From Cylindrotheca closterium (lineage: Eukaryota; Bacillariophyta; Bacillariophyceae; Bacillariales; Bacillariaceae), in assembly GCA_933822405.4 (NCBI GenBank), contig CAKOGP040000557.1, positions 551,601 through 615,600 of the forward strand: DNA of 64,000 bases. The letters are read 5' to 3'. The notes beneath the pieces were generated by a model that saw nothing but the letters and a program-made list of their open reading frames with translations, was not told the origin of the DNA and did no database searches. How positions within the stretch are numbered: the first letter of the stretch is position 1; each line of letters begins with the position of its first letter. Of this stretch, positions 9,361-19,406 are shown in pieces. A program made the position numbers and the translations under genes.

Positions 9361-11004
9361 ATGATTCACATAGATCAAAGCCAACGGGATATCGATCATC
9401 TCCACCCTATCGACACTCTACAGTACCGAGCTGAAAGAGTACTCAAATCGCCTTCTTCTGATTTTTCTTCGATGAGATTTCGGAGGAAATCCGATGCAAC
9501 TGGCGGACAAAGCCCATCATGCTGCCGGCGGGTTGCCCAAACAATAATCCTGGTTGTATCTTCTGCCTTGTTTCTGGTTATGCAGGTGAAAGAGAAGCAA
9601 ATGGAAGAAAATGATGTCAAATGGCATTCCGTAGCTGGGAAAATGATCCAACAAGACAGGCTGGCTACGGTTGTCATTTCGCGCTTTATGCAATTTCAGG
9701 CAAATCTACTGTTCTTAGGGAAGGCGCACCTTCTCCTATTTGAAACATTTTGCTTGCCGACAATGGTTCACCAGACCAGCCAATACTTTGTTTGGCTAAT
9801 CCGTACTGATCCACAACTCCACCACTCAATCCTACAGCCACTGCAACAAATGCTTGAGCCATATCCAAACTTCTTTCTCGTCCTGGACAACAACAACACA
9901 ATCGAAAGCTCTATAGGATATCGTGATCAAAATATGGATAACATATCAATCCTAACCGGCTCCAAGGCACTGCTCCGACGGCACATGGAGTTGTCGCGGA
10001 AACGCTGGATTTTGGAAACGCTGGATTTTGGAAGTTGTCGTTGATGCGGACGATGGATTGCATGAAACCTATATCGACAGACTCCAGCTGGGTGCTAGCA
10101 TGGACATTGACAGGCTGATGGCCATGAAATCCGTCAATGTCACAAAGGACAAGATCGAATATATCTATTGTATAGGCAAACATCTTCTGTGGCTTAGCGG
10201 GACAGCATCGATCAAAGTTGGATATAACCCGAAGCAAAAGGCAACGACATTGAACACACCCGCTGGGGGTATTATGAGAGAAAAGTAGAGGCCGAAATGT
10301 GCCACAATTCGGGTGTGGGATATCTACTTAGTCCTAGCCTTGAACAGCGGCTATCGATTCCCCACAGTGAAATCCATTCGACTGTTGGCCTCTGTGAGAC
10401 TGTCGAAGACGATCTACAATCCACAAAGACCACTGACAGTGCCAATTACAATGATGCAACCTTCCTTGTAACGATGCGATGCTTAAGCTGGTGGGATTCC
10501 ACATGGCATCAGGCCATACGTTCGAGAACCGTTACGAGCGATGGTATGGGAGGGTTTCACCAAGATTGGGAAGAGTCTGTTAACGCGACTGACCTCCGCT
10601 CCATCATGTCAGATGCCTTTCACGTTTCGCCGGCCCAAGTTGAAGAATCTCATGCCTACTTTCGGGCCCATCAAATTGAAATCATGAAGGACAACATTCA
10701 AGGCCAATGTTCGTCGTTGCAGCCTCGTGGTTCGACTTGCAAAGAAGCTTACCCAGCCAAAACTCTCAACAAGTACATATCTCAGATAGAAAAACAAGAA
10801 CAGCAGCTAATACAAGAACATAAAAAGAAGAGGATGCAGCGGTGGCGACTAGGGGCTAATTCAATGGCAGAACAGGAAAACCATGAGAAGGATTTTTATT
10901 TCCGACCGACAAGGACTGAGAGAAATTTCAGTTTACGCCTGCGATGCCCATCGGTCGGTCGCATTTGGGAGGTCTTTTTAGAGCTTATTGGGTCAATTTG
11001 TTGA
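9361..11004 (+). pseudogene. Frameshifted rhamnosyltransferase-like type II membrane protein
   Basis: Starts at the ATG at 9361. A membrane anchor lies near residues 58-76 (TIILVVSSALFLVMQV), followed by a region typical of the putative rhamnosyltransferase family (PF11316): RFMQFQ, LLFETFCLP, FVWLIRTDPQL and PNFFLVLDNN. The frame is broken at 10001-10032, where a 16 bp unit (AACGCTGGATTTTGGA) is tandemly duplicated. Downstream coding (VVVDADDGLHETYIDRLQLG) continues in the shifted frame. A second shift at about 10210-10265 returns to the first frame (WGYYERKVEAEMCHNSG and on). The family works in Golgi or secretory glycan assembly. Because two shifts cancel, sequence error in one or both is possible. 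The 3' end is uncertain and the tail after about 10790 is low-complexity. Confidence 0.7.
10001..10032 (+). repeat. 16 bp perfect tandem duplication disrupting the glycosyltransferase frame
   Basis: Two adjacent copies of AACGCTGGATTTTGGA. Removing one copy would leave the codons for KRWILE running straight into VVVDADDG, which shows that the duplication causes the frameshift. Confidence 0.92.
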
Positions 11005-11066
11005 CCACAATAAATAGAGTCAAATATCGGAGCGGCGCCATATTTGGTCTTTGGTCTCACGGAATC

Positions 11067-11830
11067 TCAAACTTCGTCCAAGACCAGTGCAGCTGACGAG
11101 TCCTGGACACAACTTCTGCTATTCACTGTGGAGAGGTAAGCATTCCAAAATAAGCTGAGCAGATTAGTATATAGTACTCGGAATGGTAAAGGCACCAAAG
11201 TAAAGTTTCTGAATAGAGAATCTTGTGAGAGAAGAGAAGACTCGTGAATAATTGACATCAACAAGCCACTTACACAATATTGGCAGCAGGCCAGAAGGAC
11301 CACGAAGCCACAAGAGCTTGGGGGAAAACAAGCTGTAGTTTATTCCAAGTACTGGCTAATGAACCACCCTCCAATTGCGTCCGCCACACAAAGTACCCAC
11401 CAACGCCGACTGGCGAATAGATTACGGCATCTAGGAACATTCTGTAGACGAGCTGTGGAACCGCACCCACAGCCAGGATGGGCATTCGAGGGATGCTCCA
11501 AACAACTATACGTTCCAGCATATTATACCATGTATGTGTCAATGGTCCTATGAGCGTCAAACCAGTGATTGTGACATGCATCGATCGGGTCCAGTCGTAT
11601 CGAGAGGAAAAGTTGTGAAGTGCCTCGATTGATGTTGACGGAGAGGCAAACACCAAAGGGTCTGTTTCTGTTGCTCCCAGTAACCTTTTTTGCTGCTTCA
11701 ATACACCTGTGGCTTGTTCAAAGGACTGGCTCAGCACATCTGAGGTGCCCATGAGTATTCCAGCTGTAATTGACTTTGTTGCCATTGGATTTGTCTCCAG
11801 CATCTTTTTATACCAGCGCCATCCTGACAT
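11067..11830 (-). CDS. Mpv17/PMP22-family membrane protein
   Basis: Exons 11274-11830 and 11067-11208 with a 65 bp intron (GTAAGT to TTCAG), giving 232 residues. Family landmarks run in order: WYKKMLETNPMATK at the start, GILMGTSDVLSQ, a GPLTHTWYNMLER loop, YRMFLDAVIYSPV, and the C-terminal signature FWPAANIV/NF...RVLYTNLLSLFWNAYLS split by the intron. The family has four membrane segments and sits in mitochondrial or peroxisomal membranes, affecting membrane permeability and mtDNA maintenance. The exact transport activity is unresolved. An acidic linker near residues 45-75 is longer than usual. The start is the first ATG in frame, and the upstream codons to 11887 contain no ATG. Divergent from the gene at 12192. 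Confidence 0.9.
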
Positions 11831-12191
11831 TCTGTTCCTCGTGTTTTTGCTTGGGATCTGTTTCTTGATTGGTTCTTTCTCTGTCAACTTTATCTTCGCG
11901 TTATTGTGCCTTCATCTATCGTTCACAACCAGTCAACCTTTTATTCAAATGTGTCCATCAAGCTGAGCTGTTTTGGATACCAAAGGATCTTTGATGTCCA
12001 ATGTGTGAGATCCACGTGGAACCATTTCACAACGATCTCATCACAATGATGACTCATTCGACTATCGTCAGCGAGAATGAAACAAGAGAAGAGAAGTCAG
12101 AGCCTCATGCATCCATTATTGTTATTGAGTGAAGACAAAAAAAACAGCATCTGTTATTGTTGCCTTGATCATACGTAGTCCTCAACATAAG
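11831..12191. promoter_or_regulatory. Divergent intergenic region (Mpv17-like / lumen protein)
   Basis: 361 bp between two divergently oriented start codons, presumably holding both promoters. No TATA box or named motif can be assigned with confidence. Confidence 0.4.
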
Positions 12192-13154
12192 ATGATTTCA
12201 AAAGTTCTGACAAGCTTTTTTCTTCTGTCCACATTGGGAGAATCCTGCCTTGCGTGGACTAGCAACAATCCTGGGAACGAACGATGCAACCAAAGAACAA
12301 CAGTTTCTTCAATTCAAGGGACGACGAAACCAGTCGATAATGTTCCCGTTTCTACTCGTCGATCGATCATTGCAGCTATTCCTGCACTATCGACTTTTCT
12401 TGTGAGCAAGACAGCTTTGGCACGGGATGAACTATTCAAGCCCAATCCGTTGACGAATTCTGTATTGGAGCAGGTGAGTCAGATTGATGGATGGCCCATC
12501 TGAGAGACTTGAAGAAAGTTTTTGATTAGCAAGCAATGAACTCCTAGTCTTCTCACTATGGATTCATTTATCAAAATATTTCTTCGAATATTTTGAATCA
12601 AAATTATTTTGCAGATCAGAATTCTGGAACAAGCTGAAGCAGATAATCTAAAGTATGGTGGTGAATTGGAGGCGGGGGATGCCGGGAACAAAGGCAAAGT
12701 CAGCGCATATCCTTCATTGCTGGTTCCGATTCTGAAGATTGAGCAAGATCTAGCAAAAGTGAAAAGTTTGGTGTACGAAAAAACACCAAGTGCGTGGAAG
12801 GAAGCGGTAGCCATTTTGCAAACCGATAGATTTGACAAGCTCACTTTCAAGAAGACATTCAACAAATACGGAGACAACATTTACTACAGTGACCCAGACC
12901 GCGCCAACCTGTATCTTGGTGGTGGGGCCACCCCGAAAACAGAACAGAGTATGGCTTATCTTTTGCGCAATGACATCCTGACGAACATGGAGAATCTTCG
13001 TGCAGAGCTGGGNNNNNNNNNNNNNNNNNNNNNNNNNNNNNNNNNNNNNNNNNNNNNNNNNNNNNNNNNNNNNNNNNNNNNNNNGGCAAAATATCTGACC
13101 ATCGTTCCGCCTTCAGAGTTGGAAGAAGCTCGACGGATCTTGTCGAGTCAATAG
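12192..13154 (+). CDS. Predicted thylakoid-lumen protein, interrupted by an assembly gap
   Basis: Exons 12192-12473 and 12615-13154 with a 141 bp phase-0 intron, about 273 residues if the 72 N are true length. The N-terminus is tripartite: a signal peptide ending ESCLA-W (ASAFAP-like), a transit region, then STRRSIIAAIPALSTFLVSKTALA, a twin-arginine hydrophobic lumen signal with an ALA cleavage site. The mature part is helical, beginning NPLTNSVLEQ/IRILEQAEADN, with an AYPSLLVPILKIEQDLAKV segment. It recalls four-helix PsbQ/MPH2-like lumen proteins of photosystem II, but I recognise this only loosely. The gap at 13013-13084 hides part of the C-terminal domain. Its stop is 75 bp from the convergent RPB4 stop. 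Confidence 0.7.
13013..13084. other. Assembly gap (72 N)
   Basis: A run of undetermined bases inside exon 2 of the lumen-protein gene. The frame is the same on both sides if the length is exact (24 codons). No other gap is present in the window. Confidence 0.99.
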
Positions 13155-13229
13155 CTTTGCTACCATGCAATGAACCAATGCTAATAACACTAATATAGAA
13201 TCAGATCGAACAAACAACATCCATGCTAC

Positions 13230-13776
13230 TTATGACACAATTCGAATCATTGTACTCTTGATCAAGTCCAAAATTTCATCAATAGCAGCCTCTGGCAATC
13301 GAGAGAGCGAAGGGATCAAGGCGATGGCTTCCTCTACTGAAGTATCCGTGACAACCAGATTCATCAATGCAGAAACTTCAAAACTGTGCAGTTCTAGTTC
13401 TTCCCCATCGTCTGTTTCTTTTCGGAACGATGCCAGCGCACTGTAAGTGGGACAGAGCAATGGTGTGTTAGAACGTTTTCGAACGATCATCTTCAAAATG
13501 TGCCTATCATGGCCTTGCTTACTCTTGTAAATTATCAAGTTCTTCGACAAGTTCTTGATTTTCTTTTTCTGGATTTGTCATGGTGTTGAATCGTTCGACA
13601 TACTTCTGCGTCTTTCGGTAAACCTCATTCAGCTCTTCATCCCGATTCACCGCGGACCTCGCGCTCACTTGCAGAATAACAGCCACCTGGGCATTGGAAA
13701 GAATGTGAATGTCGTCGAATTCTGGTCCAAATTGACGCTCTGCTGCATTTTCTACTGTTGAGGATGCTTCGGCCAT
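13230..13776 (-). CDS. RPB4: RNA polymerase II subunit RPB4
   Basis: Exons 13523-13776 and 13230-13440 with an 82 bp intron (GTAAGC to TACAG), giving 154 residues. The order matches RPB4/POLR2D: FGPEFDDIHILSNAQVAVIL, a central YRKTQKYVERFNTMTNPE helix, then the HRDC-like C-terminal half LHSFEVSALMNL, EEAIALIPSLSR and EILDLI. RPB4 pairs with RPB7 in the stalk of Pol II and helps initiation and RNA binding. Length is close to the human protein (142). The splice restores NLQ-D-ALASF. Its convergent neighbour is the lumen-protein gene. Confidence 0.9.
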
Positions 13777-14272
13777 TCTGAATAATTGATGGTAAGGCTA
13801 TAGTGAAGGAGTCGAGACTTTGTTGTGTTGTTGTGTTTGGGTGAAAAACTGCCGATCATATGTTTCAGTTGGTTGGTCAGATGAGTCGAAAGAGAGCGAC
13901 GATGAGCAGACGTAGCTGTCTCCTCTATTCCCCGCGCATCTCGACATCTGACATATTTGAATATGCATCATGCTCGAACGCAGTTTTCATAAAAATTACT
14001 AATACTGCGCGAAAGAAAGACGAAAAGAAGAAAGAACTTTTCTCTTCGGACAGAGAGACTCTCTTCCAAGTTTATTTCAAGATTCAAAGTGTCGCACAAT
14101 ATGCCGATCCTAAACTCTTTCGGCGAATCGTACCGGAAAGTGAAATCAAAGCTTGGTTCAAACATTCTTCCAGCAAAGAACACTGTGGATCAACACAGGA
14201 AATATTTTGAGACACGATCATTATTTGTTTGCGTCATTTGCTTGCTTGTTCCAGCATCCTGTACCAGTGGGG
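13777..14272. other. Intergenic upstream of RPB4 and the MYND gene
   Basis: Divergent spacer of about 500 bp. A plus-strand frame beginning near 14101 (MPILNSFGESYRKVKSK) might be a 5' exon of the following gene, but I found no splice pair that joins it convincingly. No other gene is supported. Confidence 0.4.
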
Positions 14273-15244
14273 ATGGCTTTTGGAGACAACACTTTTTTCG
14301 AAGCCCTAGCTTCGATGATCAGTGCTAGGAGGGGTACATCCGTTACCATACTTCCAGCTGGCGACGTAGCTGAATCAATCACCATCATGATATGCAATCT
14401 TTTGGGATGTTCCATGGAGCGCTTCGATACTCCATGGAAGCCAGAAAAAGTGTTCAAAAAGCTAGAAGAAACTGGATTCCTTGAACAGTACCTTCTACTG
14501 GAGTCTATTCCCACGGAGTACGGGGACCAGTTCAAAGAGAAGATCTTGGAGTACCTTTTGTCATGTACTGCATTTATCAGAAAGCGGTTTAAGAAAGGAA
14601 CACCTTGTGGAGACATTGTCAGGACTCTTATGGAAGGAGGCGATGGACACTCGTCCATCTGTCAGCATGCCCTTCCCTACCTTCAAAGCTTGTTTCAGTT
14701 GTCAATGTCGTTTCAGCAACGAAGCAACACCAGTGTAGAGGAAGCCTGTTTTTGTCAATGGTGCGAAAAGGAGGATTCTTCTGACAAACTTCTAAAATGT
14801 TCGATGCAACAAGGAATGCCAAAAAGCGGACTGGAAGCAGCAGAAGCCGATGTGTTCTGATACGAAACGTCTAAGAACTGCAGAACAAGCGGTCTTGAAC
14901 ATTGTCGAGAAGCACTATGTGGATATTATGCACCGTATTGTAACGGAAAGCGAAAAGGCTGGCACTTCTAAGATTTGCGATATGCTGTCGATAATGGAGA
15001 TGGGAAGATACCGGTTCTGCAAGATCCGCCTCAAATTCAGATTGTTCCAACCGCGAGATATCTAGATGACCCTCATGAATGTGGGCTTGTGTTTACAAAT
15101 GATGAAGAAGAAAGGACGTGCAACCAAGGCGTGGGAGCGCTGTGCGCTCAGATGAAGGATGACAGCTATGACAAGGGTCGTGGGCATTTTCTCTGCGTTT
15201 TCAAGCATGGTGACGCGGTGGGAACTCTAATTCCTCGAAAGTAA
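14273..15244 (+). pseudogene. MYND zinc-finger protein with two frame-restoring frameshifts
   Basis: Reads MAFGDNTFFEALASM then a helical region up to a MYND finger. The finger starts CFCQWCEKEDSSDKLLKCSM in one frame and continues NKECQKADWKQQKPMC in another, so the break (about 14805) falls inside the domain, consistent with loss of two bases at the fourth cysteine. A second shift near 14975 returns to the first frame (YAVDNGDGKIPVLQDPPQ through GHFLCVFKHGDAVGTLIPRK). MYND fingers mediate protein-protein contacts, and many diatom genes carry one with an uncharacterised body. Because both ends share a frame, a pair of sequence errors is an alternative to true decay. The start at 14273 is a guess. 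Confidence 0.6.
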
Positions 15245-15288
15245 GTATGAGTGTTGTGTCTGAAAGTCGTCAGAGTGTCAAGATGCTT

Positions 15289-15390
15289 TTGGCTGATTCC
15301 TTGGAGAGGAGAGCTACATACGGGGTTAAAGTAATCAAATTGGCTGATTCCTTGGAGAGGAGAATTACAGACAGGGTTAACGTAATCAAA
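15289..15390 (+). repeat. Tandem repeat, two 51 bp units
   Basis: Units 15289-15339 and 15340-15390 share TTGGCTGATTCCTTGGAGAG and GTAATCAAA, with a few substitutions between. The period is 17 codons and one plus frame stays open through both (LADSLERR...). It lies just after the MYND pseudogene stop, so it may be a lost 3' exon or untranslated sequence. Confidence 0.8.
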
Positions 15391-15566
15391 TCGAAGGAAG
15401 ACCCAAACAAATTTCTCATTTCTTTCGGCACGGGCTGAGGATCGAGCTCAAATTGCATCAGAACCTAGTTCTCTTTGCATCATGCTAGTGTAGCATATAA
15501 TACAATTTCTAGTCTCTACCCCTTTATACTTTTACTATTATATATAATATATCTTAGTTCTGCAAC

Positions 15567-17939
15567 TTAGTTGGCAATCTTTTCGTTAAACTCCCATTCA
15601 GGTTCGACTGCCATTGCCCAGTTGAATTTGTCTCGCAAAGTTTTTGAAAAGACCTTTTCGATTGGAACTTCGTTGCGTTTGCACCAAGCCACAGTTATCC
15701 GTGGGTCCATGTAGTTGATCTTGGATGTACCTAGGGAAACCTCCTTGTTGTCATCCTTGTGCTTCAAGTCCATTTCCATCTTGGTGATCTTATTCCCCCA
15801 GTTGCTAATGCGTTTGATCACTTGATCCTTCGATGGCGTCTTCTCCCACAAGTGAGCTTGTTCAAACTTCGTAGCAGTGACTTCTCGTCGTCGCTCTTTG
15901 GCCTTTTCATCGGCTTCGGTAGCCTTGATCTTTTCTTCGTTGGTCTTGGCCTTTTCCTTCATCTTCTTGGCCTTGGCAATTGCCGTGGTAACTTCCTCCA
16001 CAAGCTTCTTTTCGTTCTTCTTCACTGGAATCTTTTCTGGTTTTCCAGCATTCAGACACTTGAGGATTCCTTTCAATGTCTTCCTTTGCTTCTTCAACGT
16101 CTCTAGCTTGTTTCCGATTGCCTCTAGCTGCGTCTCTTGTGCCTTGCTCACGGAACGCTGGTGATTACATAGAATGGCAACTTCACGATTGGCACTGTTG
16201 TATTCCACAACCTTTTCGGCTGGTGTCAAACGGTGCCAGCCAGCTGTTAGCTCTGTCTTTTTCAACTCGTCTTGCAATGTTTTGGAAGCATTGTAAGTAC
16301 GAAAGACCTTGGCTGAAAGCCCATCCATGAATTGCTTGAGATGGTTGTTCAACATGGTTGGATTGATCGCATCAAAGACTTCGTCGCTTGACTTCTTTTT
16401 GGAGCAAAATCCCTTGAGGTTCTCAAAGACTCGCGACCCCATTCCATTGTCGTCATTGTAGATCGCCGTTCCGAAATCAATTGTTTGCTTGTAAAGCATG
16501 GAATCCTTACCCAAGAATTCTAGCTCGATTTCTTTGCAGTCGCCTCCCTCTTGATTGGGATCAAAGTGCAAGTGCTCCACACGCAACGAACAGCATCCCA
16601 CAGTATCAGCCTCTTCGTCGGTATCCTTTTCTCCACCCACACGAAGAGCCAAACGATCAATGACCCAAACAGCTGTTGCTAGTTGCCGAGTCTCCTTGTC
16701 TTTTGATTTCAAGTCCTTCTTGTAGGACTTGCGAATGGTCACAATCCGTTCGCAGAGGCGGGCCGCCTTGGTGTACTTGGATCGATCCGACTTTCCCTTA
16801 AAGGATGACTGAGCCGCCAGTTGCATGTACTTGGATTGGTTGTTAATATTCTCCTTCCAAGTGGCCAACCACTGACCCGTGGGGTCATGGCGGACATCTC
16901 CCCAAGCATGTCCGGGCATTCGACAGCGGGGGATTGGCGCGCACTCGGACAAGTTCAATGAGACTTGTTCGGGGTTGACTCGTGATTTGAGCTTTCCCAT
17001 CTTTGGATGTGCTCCACGTCCTCGAAAGGCGCCAGGAGGTTCCTATACAATGGAACGAAAGAATGCATTTTTAGAAACGCGTTTGGCTGTGCAAACCCAA
17101 ATGCATCAATTTCACAGTGCTTCTTACCATATTGTAGTTTCCAACCTTTTCCAAATGACCATCCACAATGGCAAATCCATACTTGTACATTGCTTGATTC
17201 CGATCTTCTTTGTTAGCCTTGCGCTCTTCATCCGTAATGGCCTTGCGAATAATCTTTTGTTCGTTCAAATGTTTGCGAATGGGTTCAAAGTCACACTTTT
17301 TGAAATCCTTAATGACATGCCCTCTCCCTAGCACGGCTTTGAAATCAGTAAAAAAGTTCTTGATGAAAATCTTGGCCGTCTTGGGGTTTCCCAAGTGCAT
17401 TCCTTCGGGATCCATGGCTGCAAAAAAAGTGGCTCTGTGATGACGGAAAAAATGAATAGAATATAGAAACAAGGAGAGGAAACCAAATGAGGCTACAGTC
17501 ACAATGTGATTCCAACATCGTCATTCCATCATCGTTGGTCTTACGCTTCTTCCTGACCAGGCGTCAAATCCACTGGATTCCCATCGTAAAACATTTTCAC
17601 ACCATGGGGCACATAGTCTTCTGGGAAACTAACTCCCGCATGTTCCATAGTCTCCCACTGGCATCCTTCTGGGGGTTCCTTTGCATCCCACCACAAAAAG
17701 GCTTGCATGGCATATTGCAGACGTTCTGTCCTTTCCAATTTCTTGAGTTCCTTGGTGGCTGGTTTCTTGGCTTTTTTGCTGGAAGACGAAGGAGCCTCAT
17801 CGGGGACTTCTTCTCGTTTGCGCTTCTTTTTGGTAGCCGAGCTGCTCTTGACAGAGTCGGGTTTGCTGATGCTCTTTTTCTTTTTCTTCTTCTTGATCTT
17901 GACTAGAGGCCGATCTTCGTCGGAAGAGTCAATGTCCAT
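15567..17939 (-). CDS. TOP1: DNA topoisomerase I (type IB)
   Basis: Three exons: 17545-17939, 17128-17434 and 15567-17042, with introns of 110 and 85 bp, giving 725 residues. A lysine/serine-rich nuclear N-terminus ([15 protein letters not shown]) precedes the core: [19 protein letters not shown]...[25 protein letters not shown]...HPKMG, then [12 protein letters not shown] and [12 protein letters not shown] long charged coiled linker (roughly residues 510-620) leads to the catalytic block [17 protein letters not shown], with active-site Tyr678 forming the 3'-phosphotyrosine intermediate. It relaxes supercoils ahead of forks and polymerases. All splice joins restore family-conserved sequence. 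Divergent from the methyltransferase gene at 18278. Confidence 0.94.
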
Positions 17940-18277
17940 GATGGATGGATGGATGCGGCGAATATTATTTTTGAATTGTGAAGCTTTGGTCTTTTCGTCT
18001 TGGTGGACTTGACAAACGCAAAAAAAAATTTAAGTTGAGAGGTCTCATCCCCGGTAGGCTTTCTACGACCAATCACGTAGAAACGTGTGGGCGCAATGCC
18101 GTTTTGCGCTCTACTTCCACTTGTGCTGCTTTCCGACTTGCATTTTATTTTTGCAGCATTTTGGTGAGATTTATGAACGCGGGAGATGGTCAGACCAGAT
18201 CAATCAAAATCAAAATCATCATCGCAGTAATCATATTTTTTTGCCATCATTTCATTGTCACTGTCACTGTCCCCAAG

Positions 18278-19249
18278 ATGAAGCTGATCCAAGGAATATC
18301 TCTTGTTGTCGTTACAAGCACCATGATTTTGTCAGTGGATGCCTTTCTTTCAACCTTCCATGATCCATCAACCACCACAAATCTCTTGGCTTCTTCTACG
18401 ACCAGCACTCCTGAAAGCACAACAACTACTACTACTACTACTAATACTACTACTAATACCACTACTAATACTATCCAGCACGTGGTGGATGGCGTCGTCT
18501 GCCGCGAAATGCCCCTGGAGGTTCCCATCATTGGAACTGTGACAGTCTTGGAAGCTACCGCCCAATCCCAAGAAGATTTGGTGGACATGGCACTGGCACT
18601 CCCAGAAGAAAGCGAGTCGGGACTGTTGGAGGCGGGAGATCCGTATGGGGCCGTTTTGTGGCCTGCCGCTTGGGCCGTGGCACGGTACATTTTGAGCGAA
18701 CCAAAGCTAACGTTGGAAAACGTTAACATATTGGAATTGGGAACGGGTACGGGCTTGGTATCGATTGCACTGGCATTGGGAGGAGCCAAGCACGTCTTGG
18801 CGACCGACTACGAACCACTGGCGTTGAAATTGACCACGTACGCGGCCGAAACCTTTCATCCCACCATTAAAGAAGTATTGGGAACCAAATTGTTGGACAT
18901 GTGCGACTACGACGATAAATTGCCTCAAGTCGACTTGGTGGTGGCAGCCGATATCATGTACGAACCAAAAACAGGAATTGCCATGGCACACCGGGCTGTG
19001 GAAGCTTTGAAACAAGGAAGTCGAGTAATTGTGGGTGACAGTCCTGGAAGACCGGGACGTCCAGCATTTCTGAAAGCATTACAGGAGCTAGGAGTAGAAG
19101 GAGTCGAGTTTGTGGATACAATTGGGAGAACTTGTACTGGTCCACGCCATGACTTGATTTGTGGCAAGGGGTCCACCTCAGTATCGGAAACCCCCAAAGA
19201 CTTGGCTGTTGCCATTATGGATTTGAATCCAGAACACTTGAAGAAGTGA
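18278..19249 (+). CDS. Class I SAM methyltransferase (Methyltransf_16 / ETFBKMT-like)
   Basis: Single exon, 323 residues. A signal peptide ending SVDA-F (ASAFAP-like) suggests plastid or secretory routing. A Thr/Asn-rich stretch (residues about 48-68) is encoded by an ACT/AAT microsatellite at 18420-18470. The catalytic part has GAVLWPAAWAVARYI, motif I NILELGTGTGLVSIAL, an acidic TDYEP loop and DLVVAADIMYEPK, as in lysine methyltransferases of the METTL20/METTL21 group. The substrate is unknown, and a plastid protein lysine is one guess. I chose the ATG at 18278 because the signal peptide begins there. The frame is open 100 codons further upstream without a plausible protein. Its convergent neighbour (MFS) ends 157 bp away. 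Confidence 0.8.
   Translation: MKLIQGISLVVVTSTMILSVDAFLSTFHDPSTTTNLLASSTTSTPESTTTTTTTTNTTTNTTTNTIQHVVDGVVCREMPLEVPIIGTVTVLEATAQSQEDLVDMALALPEESESGLLEAGDPYGAVLWPAAWAVARYILSEPKLTLENVNILELGTGTGLVSIALALGGAKHVLATDYEPLALKLTTYAAETFHPTIKEVLGTKLLDMCDYDDKLPQVDLVVAADIMYEPKTGIAMAHRAVEALKQGSRVIVGDSPGRPGRPAFLKALQELGVEGVEFVDTIGRTCTGPRHDLICGKGSTSVSETPKDLAVAIMDLNPEHLKK
18420..18470 (+). repeat. Trinucleotide (ACT/AAT) microsatellite in coding sequence
   Basis: Imperfect run of ACT with interspersed AAT and ACC triplets, encoding a Thr/Asn tract in the methyltransferase leader. Length changes would stay in frame. Confidence 0.9.
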
Positions 19250-19406
19250 TCCGACTGTTGTGGTCCATGCGACACATGCTTCCGAATCGAGCACATTGAT
19301 ATCTCGCTTGAGAATCTCACTCGAATGTTTCTCGCCAAGTAAATGCTTCGGCCCACTAGTCGACTTTACCCATTTGGCTCTCTCTTGTTGATCCCGCCAA
19401 ATTCAC

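Noticed and set aside
9361..11004. Intron explanation for the glycosyltransferase frame break
   Set aside because: No usable GT-AG pair removes the break at 10001-10032, and the perfect 16 bp duplication explains it directly.
13860..14210. 116-codon plus-strand frame upstream of the MYND gene
   Set aside because: Low-complexity Lys/Ser-rich translation with no similarity and no splice link to the next gene.
17978..18277. 100-codon N-terminal extension of the methyltransferase
   Set aside because: Composition looks like promoter DNA, and a proper signal peptide begins at 18278.
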